A stretch of 64,000 nucleotides of DNA from an uncultured Alphaproteobacteria bacterium (GTDB taxonomy: Bacteria; Pseudomonadota; Alphaproteobacteria; HIMB59; GCA-002718135). The notes below the pieces were generated by a model. That model was given only the letters and a program-made list of their open reading frames with translations, had not been told where the DNA came from and made no database searches. The translations under genes and the position numbers were made by a program. Positions 9,033 to 19,768 of the stretch are shown piece after piece (within the stretch, counting starts at the first letter, position 1; every line of letters starts with the position of its first letter). The stretch lies in NCBI GenBank assembly GCA_902575815.1, contig CACGTA010000003.1:1-64000 (forward strand), in the 5' to 3' direction.

Positions 9033-9917
9033 CTAATTATTCCCATTTTGCATTGCTAATTTCATAGTTTTTCCCAATGATGCCGGGGATTTTGACACCA
9101 AAACTCCAGCATTTTCTAAAGATTTAATTTTGGAGTGTGCCGTACCTTTTGAGCCTGAAACGATAGCACCTGCATGACCCATACGTTTTCCTTTTGGTGC
9201 CGATTGTCCAGCTATAAATGCTGAAACTGGTTTTTTTCTTTTTGAATTTGAAATAAATTCTGCCGCATTTTCTTCCTCCTCGCCACCAATTTCACCTATC
9301 ATTAATATTCCCTCGGTCTCATCGTCTTCTAAAAATAACTTTATGCAATCTACAAAATCCATACCATGTATTGGGTCTCCACCGATACCAACACATGTTG
9401 ATTGACCTAATCCTACCTCTGTTGTTTGTGCAACAGCTTCGTAAGTTAATGTTCCTGATCTACTTACTATTCCTATTTTACCTTTTTTATGGATGAAACC
9501 AGGCATGATACCAATCTTGCATTCGGAAGGTGTTATTAAACCTGGGCAGTTTGGCCCTATCAAATATGTTTTATTTTTAATAATTCTTTTTTTTATATCA
9601 ATCATGTCTATGACTGGAATACCTTCTGTAATGCATACAATTAATTCAATGTTTGCATCTAAAGCTTCGTGGATTGCTTTAGCAGCAAATTTAGCAGGCA
9701 CATAAATGACTGTTGCGTTTGCTTCAGTTTGTTTAACTGCATCAGCAACGGTATTAAACACCGGTAAATTTAAATGGGTCTGCCCTCCTTTACCAGGCGT
9801 GACACCGCCTACAAGATTTGTACCATATGCTATAGCTTGTTCAGAATGATATGTTCCTTGTGAACCGGTAAAGCCTTGGCAAATAAGTCTTGTATTTTTA
9901 TTAACTAAAATTGACAC
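9033..9917 (-). CDS. sucD: Succinyl-CoA ligase, alpha subunit
   Basis: SucD carries the catalytic phosphohistidine of succinyl-CoA synthetase, which makes ATP or GTP and succinate from succinyl-CoA. In 294 residues it shows the N-terminal CoA-binding '[15 protein letters not shown]', '[11 protein letters not shown]' and the active-site His248 in GHAGAIVSG. Its ATG overlaps the sucC stop by one base (TAATG), a sign of coupled translation of the two subunits in equal amounts. Confidence 0.96.
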   Translation of the reverse strand: MSILVNKNTRLICQGFTGSQGTYHSEQAIAYGTNLVGGVTPGKGGQTHLNLPVFNTVADAVKQTEANATVIYVPAKFAAKAIHEALDANIELIVCITEGIPVIDMIDIKKRIIKNKTYLIGPNCPGLITPSECKIGIMPGFIHKKGKIGIVSRSGTLTYEAVAQTTEVGLGQSTCVGIGGDPIHGMDFVDCIKLFLEDDETEGILMIGEIGGEEEENAAEFISNSKRKKPVSAFIAGQSAPKGKRMGHAGAIVSGSKGTAHSKIKSLENAGVLVSKSPASLGKTMKLAMQNGNN

Positions 9918-11101
9918 TATTCTGATAACTCCACAGCTTTCTGAGCTGCATTTGAAAAATCATCAATTGAAATTAATCCTAATGATGAATTATTTATAAT
10001 GTCTCTTCCCTCTTTAGAATTTGTTCCTTGAAAACGAACAACAACAGGAAGTTTAAAATCTAATTCTTTAATTGCATCAATGATGCCATTAGCAATCATA
10101 TCACAATGGATGATTCCTCCAAAAATATTTATAAAGACAGATTTCACATTTTTATCTGATTGAATAATCTTGAAAGCTTTAATGGCCCTTTCTTTATTTG
10201 CTGTACCACCTAAATCTAAAAAATTGGCTGGCTCCATTCCAAATTGTTTAATGATATCCATAGTTGCCATAGCCAGTCCAGCTCCATTAACCATACAGCC
10301 TATCTTTCCATCCAGCTTAATGTAAACCATATCGTTTTCAGAAGCTTCAAGTTCTAAATCATTTTCTTCTGAAGTGTCTTTTAATTTTTCAATGTCAGCC
10401 TGTCTATACAGAGCATTATCATCAATATTAATTTTAGCATCTAAAAGAATTAGTTTTTCATCTTTTGTCACAACAAGAGGATTAATTTCAATTAAAGATG
10501 CATCTATTTCAACATAGGCCTTGCATAAATTTGAAACAATTTCTTTAAATTGGGTAAACTCATTAATAGAAAAATTTAATTTATTTTGAAGACTATCACT
10601 AATTGTAAAATCTTCTAAGTTATCAAAATAAACATATTGAATTCTTTCTGGTGTTTTCTCAGCTACATCTTCTATGTCTACACCACCAGCATCAGATACC
10701 ATCATCATTAATTTTGATTGGTTCCTACCAAGAAGAATACTTAAATAATATTCCCTATCAATTTCACATCCAGCTTCTAAATAAATTCTATTTACTAACT
10801 TTCCTTCATTACCTGTTTGTTTTGTAATCAGTATGTTACCCATCATTCCTTTTGCAATTTTTTGTGCATCATCAATTGATTCTGTTATTTGTACTCCACC
10901 TTTTGTATTAAATGGTTTTAAAAATTTCCCTGCTCCTCGTCCTCCAGCATGTATCTGTGATTTGATAACCCAAGGTGGTCCTTTTATATTTTGTAAATCT
11001 TTTTCTAAATCATCAACATTTTCAATGTAACTTTTACCTTCAAGTATAGGTAGATTGTATTTTCTTAGTAGATCTTTAGCTTGGTATTCATGCAAATTCA
11101 T
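9917..11101 (-). CDS. sucC: Succinyl-CoA ligase, beta subunit
   Basis: SucC provides the ATP-grasp nucleotide site of succinyl-CoA synthetase. The start '[19 protein letters not shown]' is diagnostic. Further motifs are '[16 protein letters not shown]', the metal-binding 'EINPLVVT', and the C-terminal '[16 protein letters not shown]' with 'VRFQGTN'. The 394-residue length is standard. It overlaps sucD by one base and follows mdh by 41 bp. Confidence 0.96.
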   Translation of the reverse strand: MNLHEYQAKDLLRKYNLPILEGKSYIENVDDLEKDLQNIKGPPWVIKSQIHAGGRGAGKFLKPFNTKGGVQITESIDDAQKIAKGMMGNILITKQTGNEGKLVNRIYLEAGCEIDREYYLSILLGRNQSKLMMMVSDAGGVDIEDVAEKTPERIQYVYFDNLEDFTISDSLQNKLNFSINEFTQFKEIVSNLCKAYVEIDASLIEINPLVVTKDEKLILLDAKINIDDNALYRQADIEKLKDTSEENDLELEASENDMVYIKLDGKIGCMVNGAGLAMATMDIIKQFGMEPANFLDLGGTANKERAIKAFKIIQSDKNVKSVFINIFGGIIHCDMIANGIIDAIKELDFKLPVVVRFQGTNSKEGRDIINNSSLGLISIDDFSNAAQKAVELSE

Positions 11102-11142
11102 TTTGATAAAAAGGTAATAGTTAGATTAGATGAAAAATACAA

Positions 11143-12105
<963 letters not shown>

Positions 12106-12123
12106 TTAAGTTTTATACTTTAA

Positions 12124-12912
12124 TTACAATTCTGTAACAATAGCCTTTTTAAGTCCAGCAATTTCTTTGGCTGGATTTAGACCTTTAGGACAAGACCTAG
12201 TACAATTCATTATTGAATGACATCTATAAAGTTTTAATGAATCATTTATTGCTTTTAACCTCTCTTTTCTTTCTGAGTCTCTAGAGTCACTTACCCATCT
12301 TGCTGCTTGTAAAAGGACTGCAGGTCCTAGATATTCATCTCCATTCCACCAATAACTAGGACAAGAAGTAGTGCAGCAAAAACATAATACACACTCCCAT
12401 TTACCATCTAGTTTTTCTCTATCTTTTGGTGATTGTTTTTTTTCGTCTTCTGAGTTTTTTTCTTCATTTGTTTTTTCACGCTGCAACCAAGGTTTAATAG
12501 AAGCCAGTTGCTCATAAGCCTTACTAAGATCTGGAACTAAATCTTTGACAACACGCATATGTGGAAGAGGGTAAATTTTGATTTCATTCTTAACATCAGA
12601 CATACTTTTCAAACATGCTAATGTGTTAACACCATCAATATTCATAGCACAGGAACCACAAACTCCTTCTCTGCAAGATCTTCTAAATGTTAAAGTTGGA
12701 TCAATTTCGTTTTTTATTTTCATAAGTGCGTCTAATACCATTGGGCCACACTTTTCTTGATCTATCTCATAATTATCTATCCTAGGATTTTTATCATCTT
12801 CGGGATCCCATCTGTAGATTGCAAGTTTCTTTGGATCGTTTGCAGGTTCTTTTAATTGGTGAGTTTTCCCCTTAGTTATTTTTGAATTTGCAGGAAGTGT
12901 AAACTGAGCCAT
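12124..12912 (-). CDS. sdhB: Succinate dehydrogenase iron-sulfur subunit
   Basis: SdhB relays electrons from the FAD of SdhA to the membrane quinone site. Three cysteine clusters are visible in order: [2Fe-2S] in '[13 protein letters not shown]' plus the following 'LAC'; [4Fe-4S] in '[15 protein letters not shown]'; and [3Fe-4S] in '[17 protein letters not shown]'. An acidic, Lys-rich insert (about residues 145-167) separates the ferredoxin-like and C-terminal domains. The start codon overlaps the sdhA stop by one base. Confidence 0.96.
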   Translation of the reverse strand: MAQFTLPANSKITKGKTHQLKEPANDPKKLAIYRWDPEDDKNPRIDNYEIDQEKCGPMVLDALMKIKNEIDPTLTFRRSCREGVCGSCAMNIDGVNTLACLKSMSDVKNEIKIYPLPHMRVVKDLVPDLSKAYEQLASIKPWLQREKTNEEKNSEDEKKQSPKDREKLDGKWECVLCFCCTTSCPSYWWNGDEYLGPAVLLQAARWVSDSRDSERKERLKAINDSLKLYRCHSIMNCTRSCPKGLNPAKEIAGLKKAIVTEL

Positions 12913-14705
12913 TAGTAAACTCTTCTTTTAGGTGGTATTGGTTGAACATGATTAGTTAGAGTATTCATATGAACACCTCTGGAACCCATACTCACATCTC
13001 CCTTATCGTTTAACCAGGCTAAAGAGTGAACTAACCAATTATTATCATCTCTTTCTTTATAATCTTCTCTTGCATGTGCGCCTCTACTTTCAGTTCGATT
13101 TAACGCAGAATGAAGAGTAACTTTTGATTGTGCCATTAAATTGTGTAACTCTAAAGCTTCGACCAAGTCCGTATTAAAGATTAATGATTTGTCTTTAATA
13201 TCTATATCATCCATTGAGCTCTCAACTTTTGAATATTCTTCAATACCTTTTGATATGAGATCATGTGTTCTAAATACTGCACATTTTTGCTGCATTATAT
13301 GTTGCATGGAAGTACGAAGTTCTCCAGTTGTAGAGTTTCCTTTGCTGTTTCTAATTTTATCAAATCGCTCAATAATATTATCTGTTTTTGATTTACTAAT
13401 TTCAATTTTTTTAGAATTTGGTTTTACTTTTTCTCTACATGTTAGACTAGCTGCTTTGCCAAAAACAACAAGATCGATTAATGAATTTGTTCCTAATCTA
13501 TTAGCACCGTGTACAGAAACACATGCAGCCTCACCTACAGCCATTAAACCTTCACATACATTATCTGGATTTTCATTTGTTGGCCTTAAAACTTCAGTTC
13601 TATAATTTGTCGGTATACCACCCATATTATAATGAACTGTTGGAAGAACTGGTATTGGATCTTTAGTTAGATCAACTCCAGCAAATATTTTTGCAGTTTC
13701 TGAAATACCAGGTAATCTTTTATGTAATGTATCAGCATCAATGTGCTCAAGATGAAGTAGCACATGATCGGCATTATCTCCACAGCCTCTATTTTCACTA
13801 ATTTCAATAGTCATTGCTCGGCTTACTACATCCCTTGATGCTAGATCTTTTGCATTTGGAGCATATCTTTCCATAAATCTTTCACCATCACTATTAGTTA
13901 AATATCCACCTTCTCCTCTTGCTCCCTCAGTGATTAACACTCCTGCACCGTAAACTCCTGTTGGATGGAACTGAATAAATTCCATATCAGAAAGAGGTAG
14001 GTTTTGTCTTAAAGCCATTGCACTACCGTCACCAGTACAAATGTGAGCACTCGTGGATGAGAAGTAAGCTCTTCCATATCCACCAGTAGCTAGAATTGTT
14101 TGATGAGATAAAAATCGATGGATTGATCCATCCTCTAAGCACCATGTTACCACACCAATGCAATTACCTTGATCATCAGAAATTAAATCTAAAACAAAAT
14201 ATTCAATATAAAATTCTACATTATTTTTAAGTGATTGCTGATAAAGTGTATGGAGTAAAGCATGTCCCGTTCTATCAGCTGCTGCACAAGCTCTCATAGC
14301 AGGAGCTCCCTCGCCATTATTGGTTAAGTGTCCGCCAAAAGGTCTTTGATAGATCTTGCCATCATCTGTTCTACTAAAAGGCATGCCATATTCTTCAAGT
14401 TCAATTACTGCTTCAGGGGCTTTAGAACATAAGTATTCAATTGCATCTTGATCACCAAGCCAGTCGGAACCCTTAACTGTATCATACATGTGCCACTTCC
14501 AATTATCTTCACCCATATTACCTAGTGCTGCTCCAATTCCACCTTGTGCTGCAACAGTATGACTTCTTGTTGGAAACACTTTTGATATACAGGCTGTTTT
14601 TAATCCAGATTCAGCACATCCAAGCGTAGCTCTCAGTCCTGACCCGCCAGCTCCAACAACTACAACGTCATAATGGTGATCAATAATTTTGTATGAATTA
14701 GTCAT
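12912..14705 (-). CDS. sdhA: Succinate dehydrogenase flavoprotein subunit
   Basis: SdhA oxidises succinate to fumarate with covalently bound FAD. Seen in 597 residues: the FAD-binding GAGGSG, the flavinylation His in '[18 protein letters not shown]', 'QFHPTG', '[10 protein letters not shown]', the active-site Arg region '[19 protein letters not shown]', and '[12 protein letters not shown]'. The C-terminus 'PPKRRVY' is typical of alphaproteobacterial SdhA. It directly abuts sdhD and overlaps sdhB by one base. Confidence 0.97.
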   Translation of the reverse strand: MTNSYKIIDHHYDVVVVGAGGSGLRATLGCAESGLKTACISKVFPTRSHTVAAQGGIGAALGNMGEDNWKWHMYDTVKGSDWLGDQDAIEYLCSKAPEAVIELEEYGMPFSRTDDGKIYQRPFGGHLTNNGEGAPAMRACAAADRTGHALLHTLYQQSLKNNVEFYIEYFVLDLISDDQGNCIGVVTWCLEDGSIHRFLSHQTILATGGYGRAYFSSTSAHICTGDGSAMALRQNLPLSDMEFIQFHPTGVYGAGVLITEGARGEGGYLTNSDGERFMERYAPNAKDLASRDVVSRAMTIEISENRGCGDNADHVLLHLEHIDADTLHKRLPGISETAKIFAGVDLTKDPIPVLPTVHYNMGGIPTNYRTEVLRPTNENPDNVCEGLMAVGEAACVSVHGANRLGTNSLIDLVVFGKAASLTCREKVKPNSKKIEISKSKTDNIIERFDKIRNSKGNSTTGELRTSMQHIMQQKCAVFRTHDLISKGIEEYSKVESSMDDIDIKDKSLIFNTDLVEALELHNLMAQSKVTLHSALNRTESRGAHAREDYKERDDNNWLVHSLAWLNDKGDVSMGSRGVHMNTLTNHVQPIPPKRRVY

Positions 14706-15035
14706 TTAAAACACCATTCTCACTAAATTTACAGTAATTAAAACCATGATAAAATAAACAAGAAAATTAATTGATACTTTAATAAATTTGGCTATCTTTT
14801 TCGATGTGACATAATCTTCAATAATTGTTTGCAGTCCTAATTTTGAATGCAGAAGCATAGATTGCATCATCACAAAAAATAAAAATGCATTAACATAGGA
14901 TTGAAAAAAAATTTCTATTTCAGAATATGTCATCTTTGATAATGATATTGCTGAGTATATAAACCAAAACGTCAATGGTATTAAAATTGAAGCAGTAATT
15001 CTTTGGGTTAACCATTTAAAAGCATAATTTTTCAT
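14706..15035 (-). CDS. sdhD: Succinate dehydrogenase membrane anchor SdhD
   Basis: This 109-residue integral membrane protein has three predicted hydrophobic helices (about 15-30, 48-66 and 86-108). 'MLLHSKLGLQTIIEDYV' fits the SdhD pattern in which a His in helix II ligates haem b and a nearby Asp-Tyr pair lines the quinone site. It overlaps sdhC by four bases (ATGA) and directly abuts sdhA. Confidence 0.9.
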   Translation of the reverse strand: MKNYAFKWLTQRITASILIPLTFWFIYSAISLSKMTYSEIEIFFQSYVNAFLFFVMMQSMLLHSKLGLQTIIEDYVTSKKIAKFIKVSINFLVYFIMVLITVNLVRMVF

Positions 15036-15403
15036 GCAAAGTACCAGACAAAAAAACTAGAAATTAAAGTTAGACATATCACAGCATAACCCGATTTATA
15101 TACTTGAGATAATTCCATTCCAATACCGAATGACCAATATAATTTTCTACATCCATTAAATAAATGGTAAAAAATACCGACAGTCCAAATCATTAGAACT
15201 AGTTTAAACAAAATACTCTTTGAAAGAGTTTCAAAATAAATATAGAATTCGGGACCAAAACTAATTAAAAAAAACCAAATTGAAATTAATAGTGCACCCA
15301 CACTTAATCCTATTCCAGATATCCTATGAAAAATTGAAAATACTGCTGTCAGTACTCTTTTGTGAATAGATAGGTGAGGTGATAATGGTCTATTATCAGT
15401 CAT
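15032..15403 (-). CDS. sdhC: Succinate dehydrogenase cytochrome b556 subunit SdhC
   Basis: First gene of the sdh-mdh-suc run. 'RPLSPHLSIHK' followed by 'SIFHRISGIGLSVG' is the SdhC signature (quinone-site Ser/Arg), and 'IFYHLFNGCRKLYWSFG' carries the haem-ligating His. Three hydrophobic helices are visible. Two ATGs are possible, at 15403 (MTDNRPLSP) and 15412; the first is preferred because family proteins start just before RPLSPH. Neither has a strong Shine-Dalgarno site. No other coding region is seen upstream until the hydrolase at 15743. Confidence 0.93.
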   Translation of the reverse strand: MTDNRPLSPHLSIHKRVLTAVFSIFHRISGIGLSVGALLISIWFFLISFGPEFYIYFETLSKSILFKLVLMIWTVGIFYHLFNGCRKLYWSFGIGMELSQVYKSGYAVICLTLISSFFVWYFA

Positions 15404-15604
15404 TTTTTGCATTTTTTTTATGTTTCATAAGTAAGTATTTTTCTTCAAATTTCAAAATATTAATGGTTTAGTTATTTTTTTCTTACTATCACGGAAGTTT
15501 GTAAAATGTTGATAAAAAGTGGCAAATTTTATGAAAATCATCCAAATTTAATGCCAAATTTAACTAAAAATCTTGAATTTTAAATAGATAGATATTACTC
15601 TTAA

Positions 15605-15745
15605 TAAGCCGGATAATACTCGTTTCTTAGCTTCGGAGGAACGCCAAGAATTTTAATTATCTTACCCGCCGTTTGATAATTAGTTGAGTTTCTTATTCTA
15701 GAGAGGTGTCTGCCAAGGTACAAACTAGTTTTAGAGTCCGGCCTA
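15605..15745. ncRNA. Candidate structured RNA, 6S-like overall shape
   Basis: The 330-base gap 15413-15742 holds a segment that folds as one long irregular hairpin. GCCGGA (15608-15613) pairs with TCCGGC (15737-15742), ACTCGTTT (15618-15625) with AAACTAGT (15722-15729, one mismatch), AAGAA (15646-15650) with TTCTT (15690-15694), and TAATTATC (15654-15661) with GATAATTA (15675-15682) around a 13-base loop. The unpaired middle stretches are GC-richer than the surroundings. A long rod with a large central bubble is the 6S RNA architecture, but I cannot match primary sequence to 6S. The strand is unresolved: a TATTAC -10-like box at 15593 favours plus, but the best -35-like match is too close. 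One end abuts the stop codon of the hydrolase gene. Confidence 0.5.
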
Positions 15746-16729
15746 CTTTAAATTTTTATTAAAAAAATCTTCCATCTTTTTAGAGTATACTTCGGGATAT
15801 TTAAACATAGCATCTACATGATAAGAGTTTTCAACTAACCAAAATTCAGCATTAATTTTATTTTGATTTGTATATTCTTTAAAATAATTGAAGTGTCTTG
15901 TTAAGATTCTTGTATCAGAGTCACCATGAGTAAAAAAATAGTATTGTTTATTAGATAATTTTTTAGCTGGAGATAATTCTCTTGGATCTGTTTCAGTTAA
16001 AATTCTTCCAGCTAAACTAACTACTGGCCCAAATTCTATAGTAAGACCATATCTTGCTATTTCATCTTTTAAAATCATATTAAATTCAGCAAGTGAACTA
16101 TCTGCCCACACTGCACGTATTTCGGGTTCTGCATTTGCTGCAAAAATAGACGTGCTTGCACCAAGAGATATTCCATGTAATCCAATACTATTAGACTTGA
16201 AACCTATATTTTTTAAAAAATCAAATGCACCAAGAATATCATTATATGACTTTAAACCTAAATCATCATAACTGCTTACAGTATCACTTTGGCCGTAGTT
16301 TCTTAAATCTATCGTAAGAACATTAAATTTTTTATTAACTAAAAAACTTGCAATAAGATTCGGCTCGGACTTACATTTACCATTAGGGCTTATGCCATGT
16401 GTTACAATTATAATTGGTCTATTTGGAAAATAGTTAAACAGCCATCCATTAATTTTAATGTTGGAGTCACGAGATTGAAAATATACATCTTGCCATTCAT
16501 CTAAGAAATAGTCTTTAAAATTAAAATTTTCTCTTACTTTTTGTCGTGCAAGAATTGAGTATTCATGTGAATCAACTGTTGTACTCCATGAATTAGGAAG
16601 GGATCCTTCGTGTAACCCACAAGTTGGATCTATTTTTAAAATTTGATAAGCAACATAAAAACCTGCAGTAAAATAAACTACAACTAATAAAACTACTGTG
16701 CTGACTAAAAATCTGATTATGTATTTCAT
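15743..16729 (-). CDS. Membrane-anchored alpha/beta hydrolase (BEM46/YfhR-like)
   Basis: A 328-residue serine hydrolase with one N-terminal membrane helix (about 5-28). 'PIIIVTHGISPNGKCK' forms the oxyanion loop, 'SIGLHGISLGASTS' the nucleophile elbow (GxSxG), 'FFTHGDSDTRI' the acid and 'NSYHVDAMFKYPE' the His. The architecture (one TM helix, then a hydrolase domain facing the periplasm) resembles YfhR/BEM46 proteins of unknown substrate. The ATG at 16729 overlaps the zapE stop (TGATG); an in-frame TTG one codon earlier is less likely. Translation is probably coupled to zapE. Confidence 0.75.
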   Translation of the reverse strand: MKYIIRFLVSTVVLLVVVYFTAGFYVAYQILKIDPTCGLHEGSLPNSWSTTVDSHEYSILARQKVRENFNFKDYFLDEWQDVYFQSRDSNIKINGWLFNYFPNRPIIIVTHGISPNGKCKSEPNLIASFLVNKKFNVLTIDLRNYGQSDTVSSYDDLGLKSYNDILGAFDFLKNIGFKSNSIGLHGISLGASTSIFAANAEPEIRAVWADSSLAEFNMILKDEIARYGLTIEFGPVVSLAGRILTETDPRELSPAKKLSNKQYYFFTHGDSDTRILTRHFNYFKEYTNQNKINAEFWLVENSYHVDAMFKYPEVYSKKMEDFFNKNLK

Positions 16730-17763
16730 CAATCTGGTTTTACTATAGTCATTTCATATAATCTGCTAGCGGTTCTTTTAAATTCTTCTGCTAGAGTATT
16801 TATATTATTTAATGAATTTATTGGTTTTGATGCTAAAATTACAATAGAACAATTATTTTCATATAACATATCAATTAATCCAATAAATCTCCTGCACGAA
16901 TCTTTTTTCTGATTATCAAATTCAGGAACATTTTTTAAAAATACCAACTTAAATTTATCTGCAATATTTTTATAATCTTCATTACCAAGATTTACTTCAC
17001 AAAGATTTTCAAAATCTATCATCATTAGATTTGATGTGCATTTATCAAACTCTAGTTCACGACTTTTAGATTTTATTTTTACAGTTGTTAAATGGGAGGG
17101 ATCAACAAAGCGATTAAATAATTTTTCAAATTCATTTGATGTTTCAGTTGTTATAGGTGTGAAATATGTCTTTGATTGATTTAAAGTTTGTCGGCGAAAG
17201 TCTGTTTTAATACTAATATCATAGAGAAAAAAATTTTTTTTAATTAAATCAATAAATGGTAGAAAATCATTTCTCTGTAAGCCATCTTTGTATAAATTAT
17301 CTGGATGAAAATTTGACGACAATAATATAAATATTTTATATTTAGAAAAATAATTAAATATTTTTTTTATTATTAGTGCGTCAACAATATTAAAAATATG
17401 TAATTCATCAATAAATATTATTTTGTAATCTGTACTTAAATTCTTTACATAGTTTTCAATAGCAAGTTCTTTATTTTCTGATTTTTTAACTTGTTCATGT
17501 ATTTCATTCATTAAGTTATTAAAATGAATTTTTTTTCCAATCTTGGTATTTTGATAAAATAAATTTAATAAAAATGTTTTTCCTGTTCCAACTTGACCAT
17601 AAAGATAAATTCCTTCAAAAATTTTATCCTTAAAAAATAACTTTGTTTTACTAAATGATGACCATACATTGTCTGCTTGTTTTAAGAATTCAATTTGATC
17701 TTTATTTTTTTTTATAAAATTATTTTCAACAAAACTATTGTATTGATCAATAACACCAAACAT
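16729..17763 (-). CDS. zapE: Cell division ATPase ZapE (AFG1 family)
   Basis: A 344-residue AFG1-like AAA ATPase. The Walker A motif GQVGTGKT follows 'GIYLYG', the Walker B is 'KIIFIDELHIFN', then 'LLSSNFHPDNLYKDGLQRNDFLPFI' (sensor 1 plus the family signature) and 'DFRRQ'. E. coli ZapE acts at the constricting Z ring. The start overlaps the stop of the 46-residue gene by one base (TAATG), and its stop overlaps the following hydrolase. The family call is firm; a role in division is by homology. Confidence 0.9.
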   Translation of the reverse strand: MFGVIDQYNSFVENNFIKKNKDQIEFLKQADNVWSSFSKTKLFFKDKIFEGIYLYGQVGTGKTFLLNLFYQNTKIGKKIHFNNLMNEIHEQVKKSENKELAIENYVKNLSTDYKIIFIDELHIFNIVDALIIKKIFNYFSKYKIFILLSSNFHPDNLYKDGLQRNDFLPFIDLIKKNFFLYDISIKTDFRRQTLNQSKTYFTPITTETSNEFEKLFNRFVDPSHLTTVKIKSKSRELEFDKCTSNLMMIDFENLCEVNLGNEDYKNIADKFKLVFLKNVPEFDNQKKDSCRRFIGLIDMLYENNCSIVILASKPINSLNNINTLAEEFKRTASRLYEMTIVKPD

Positions 17764-17903
17764 TATTTTTTACCTAAGTACTGTTCAAGTTTTTTTAAAG
17801 TTTGAAGTTCACCACTGCTGATGCTTTTATCTTCTTTCTTCTTCTTTAATCGTTTATATTCCTTAATTAGAAAATTAAGACTTTCCATTATTTGTTTATT
17901 CAT
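17763..17903 (-). CDS. Small basic protein between MFS and zapE
   Basis: This 46-residue gene reads MNKQIMESLNFLIKEYKRL... with a central Lys run and ends LEQYLGKK. The ATG overlaps the MFS stop codon by four bases (ATGA), and the stop overlaps the zapE ATG by one base (TAATG). Such double coupling is strong evidence that it is translated. The N-terminal half is a plausible amphipathic helix followed by a basic stretch. I know no family for it; an accessory factor for ZapE is possible from position alone. Confidence 0.65.
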   Translation of the reverse strand: MNKQIMESLNFLIKEYKRLKKKKEDKSISSGELQTLKKLEQYLGKK

Positions 17904-19090
17904 GTTTTATAAATTATAGGTAAAATTGATGATACAACAATCATGATAGAACTGATTAAAATTATAAAAGATATTCCATATCCCCAATCAATTGCATAGC
18001 CAAAAACGACGGGTGATAGTGCACTGGCAAATACCGCAACAGCATGCAGTAACGCTTTTGCTGTGCCAATACTTTTTACTCCGTATAATTCAGCCCAAAG
18101 TGACCCCATGAAAGGTGCGGATAAACCTAAGTTAAATCCAAATAAAGACATATAAGCTACAAATGACCAATAATTATCAAAGAAAAAAAGAACTATGATA
18201 CAAACTAATAATGGTGTTAGAACATAAGGTATGGCTTTCTTTGTATTAATTTTATCTATTAAAGGCCCTCCAATAAGTAATCCTAAAATAGAAAATAAAC
18301 CAAATAAAATATAACCATTTCCAAGCATTTGCATTGTCCACCCCTTTGAGTCAAAGATGTAAATTTGATGAAACATTAATCCCGTACCAATAAAAGGAAA
18401 GGATGCAGCCAATGGAAAATAAATGAAAAACACTCTATCTCTTAAGATTTCTGCAATAGTCCAATTTTTATTCAATATATCATTATCAATAGTATTTGTG
18501 AGAACTAAATCTCTATTTTTTTGATTATATAAAATCAAAAATACTATTGGTATTAAGATTAATAGAATTATATTTGTTAAAATCCAGAGTGTTTTAAAAT
18601 CTAAGTATGAGTTAAAATGCACAACTATTTTTGGTAAAAACATGATTGCTAGCATTCCTCCTAAGGTTGCAAATGATATTGCCTTACCTCTATCAACTGA
18701 AAAATATCTAGCCATAGAAGTTGTTCCGGCATGCATCATAGCTCCTTGACCAAAGAAACGTAAAAGAAATAAAATAATAAATAGATGAAATATATTATCA
18801 AAGATAAAATAAAACCCGGTGCATGCAATGGCTAGACCAAATATAATAACTATTGAATAAAATCGTAAATCTATTTTATCTATTAACTTAGCAAAATTGA
18901 TAAATAAAAATGAGCTTACTAATGTTGCTATTGCATAAACTAAACCAAATTCACCATCAGTAATTTTATAAATATTAAGAATATCATCATTAAATAATGC
19001 AATATAGAAAGTCTGTCCAAAACTTGCAAAGAAGACCATGACAAATCCGTAAACTAAGAGGTTTGGATCGTGTAAAAAAAATTTTTTCAT
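17900..19090 (-). CDS. MFS transporter
   Basis: A 396-residue, strongly hydrophobic protein with about twelve membrane helices in two halves. 'ARYFSVDRGKAISFATLGGMLAIMFLP' is the helix 4-5 segment common in monocarboxylate/oxalate-formate-like MFS carriers, and 'LGLLIGGPLIDKINTKKAIP' is the motif-A-like loop of the second half. It starts 6 bp after the uracil-DNA glycosylase stop and overlaps the small gene behind it. Substrate cannot be told from sequence. Confidence 0.8.
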   Translation of the reverse strand: MKKFFLHDPNLLVYGFVMVFFASFGQTFYIALFNDDILNIYKITDGEFGLVYAIATLVSSFLFINFAKLIDKIDLRFYSIVIIFGLAIACTGFYFIFDNIFHLFIILFLLRFFGQGAMMHAGTTSMARYFSVDRGKAISFATLGGMLAIMFLPKIVVHFNSYLDFKTLWILTNIILLILIPIVFLILYNQKNRDLVLTNTIDNDILNKNWTIAEILRDRVFFIYFPLAASFPFIGTGLMFHQIYIFDSKGWTMQMLGNGYILFGLFSILGLLIGGPLIDKINTKKAIPYVLTPLLVCIIVLFFFDNYWSFVAYMSLFGFNLGLSAPFMGSLWAELYGVKSIGTAKALLHAVAVFASALSPVVFGYAIDWGYGISFIILISSIMIVVSSILPIIYKT

Positions 19091-19096
19091 TAAAAT

Positions 19097-19768
19097 TTAT
19101 AGCAATTTTTTAATTCTATTTAAAAGTTTTACCATTTTACTTTTATTAATTCTTCCTGTGTTAACATTTCTTGGACTTGGATGATAACTGCCAACCAAAA
19201 TTTTCTTATCAGGTAAAATATTCATAGATCCGTGAGAAAAAATGTAATCTTTATTTCGTATTTCATATTGTTGCTTATAATAATTTACACAGGTGTCATG
19301 ACCAATTTTCCCAAGGGCAACAATGACTTTTATTTTTTTTAAGAAAGTAATTTCTTGATTGAAAAAATTAAAACATGTTTTCAATTCTTGTGAAGTGGGT
19401 TTATCTTCGGGGGGTACACATTTAAGAGCAGTAGTTAAGTACATATTTTGAAGTTCCAAACCGTCACCTCTCTCTACTGAATCTGGTTGATTTGCAAATC
19501 CAGTTTTAAATAAACAGGAAAATAAAAAATCTGCAGATTTATCACCTGTAAATACTCGACCTGTTCTATTTCCTCCATGCGCTGCTGGTGCAAGCCCTAC
19601 CATTAATAATTTAGCTTTTTCATCTCCATAGCCAGTAATGGGCTTACCCCAATAACTTTGATGCATATATTGTTTTCTTTTTTCTTTAGCAATTTTTTCA
19701 CGGAAGTTAACTAAGCGTTCACACTTTCTGCAATTAATAATGGATTTGTTTAAATTACTTAATGCCAT
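19097..19768 (-). CDS. Family 5 uracil-DNA glycosylase (UDGb)
   Basis: This removes deaminated bases (uracil, and hypoxanthine in characterised UDGb enzymes) from DNA. In 223 residues it shows the N-terminal Cys pair 'CRKCERLV', 'YWGKPITGYGD', the active-site segment 'GLAPAAHGGNRTGRVFTGD' (typical of family 5, with Ala-rich motif A instead of a catalytic Asp), further Cys in 'LKCVPPEDKPT' and 'LKTCFNFF' that complete a [4Fe-4S] site, and the C-terminal 'GSYHPSPRNVNTGR'. Its start codon directly abuts the coding region of the divergent DUF924 gene. Confidence 0.9.
   Translation of the reverse strand: MALSNLNKSIINCRKCERLVNFREKIAKEKRKQYMHQSYWGKPITGYGDEKAKLLMVGLAPAAHGGNRTGRVFTGDKSADFLFSCLFKTGFANQPDSVERGDGLELQNMYLTTALKCVPPEDKPTSQELKTCFNFFNQEITFLKKIKVIVALGKIGHDTCVNYYKQQYEIRNKDYIFSHGSMNILPDKKILVGSYHPSPRNVNTGRINKSKMVKLLNRIKKLL

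Noticed and set aside
13141..13605. 154-codon open frame antisense to sdhA
   Set aside because: Lies wholly within the conserved sdhA gene, has no family resemblance and reflects the low stop density opposite this codon usage.
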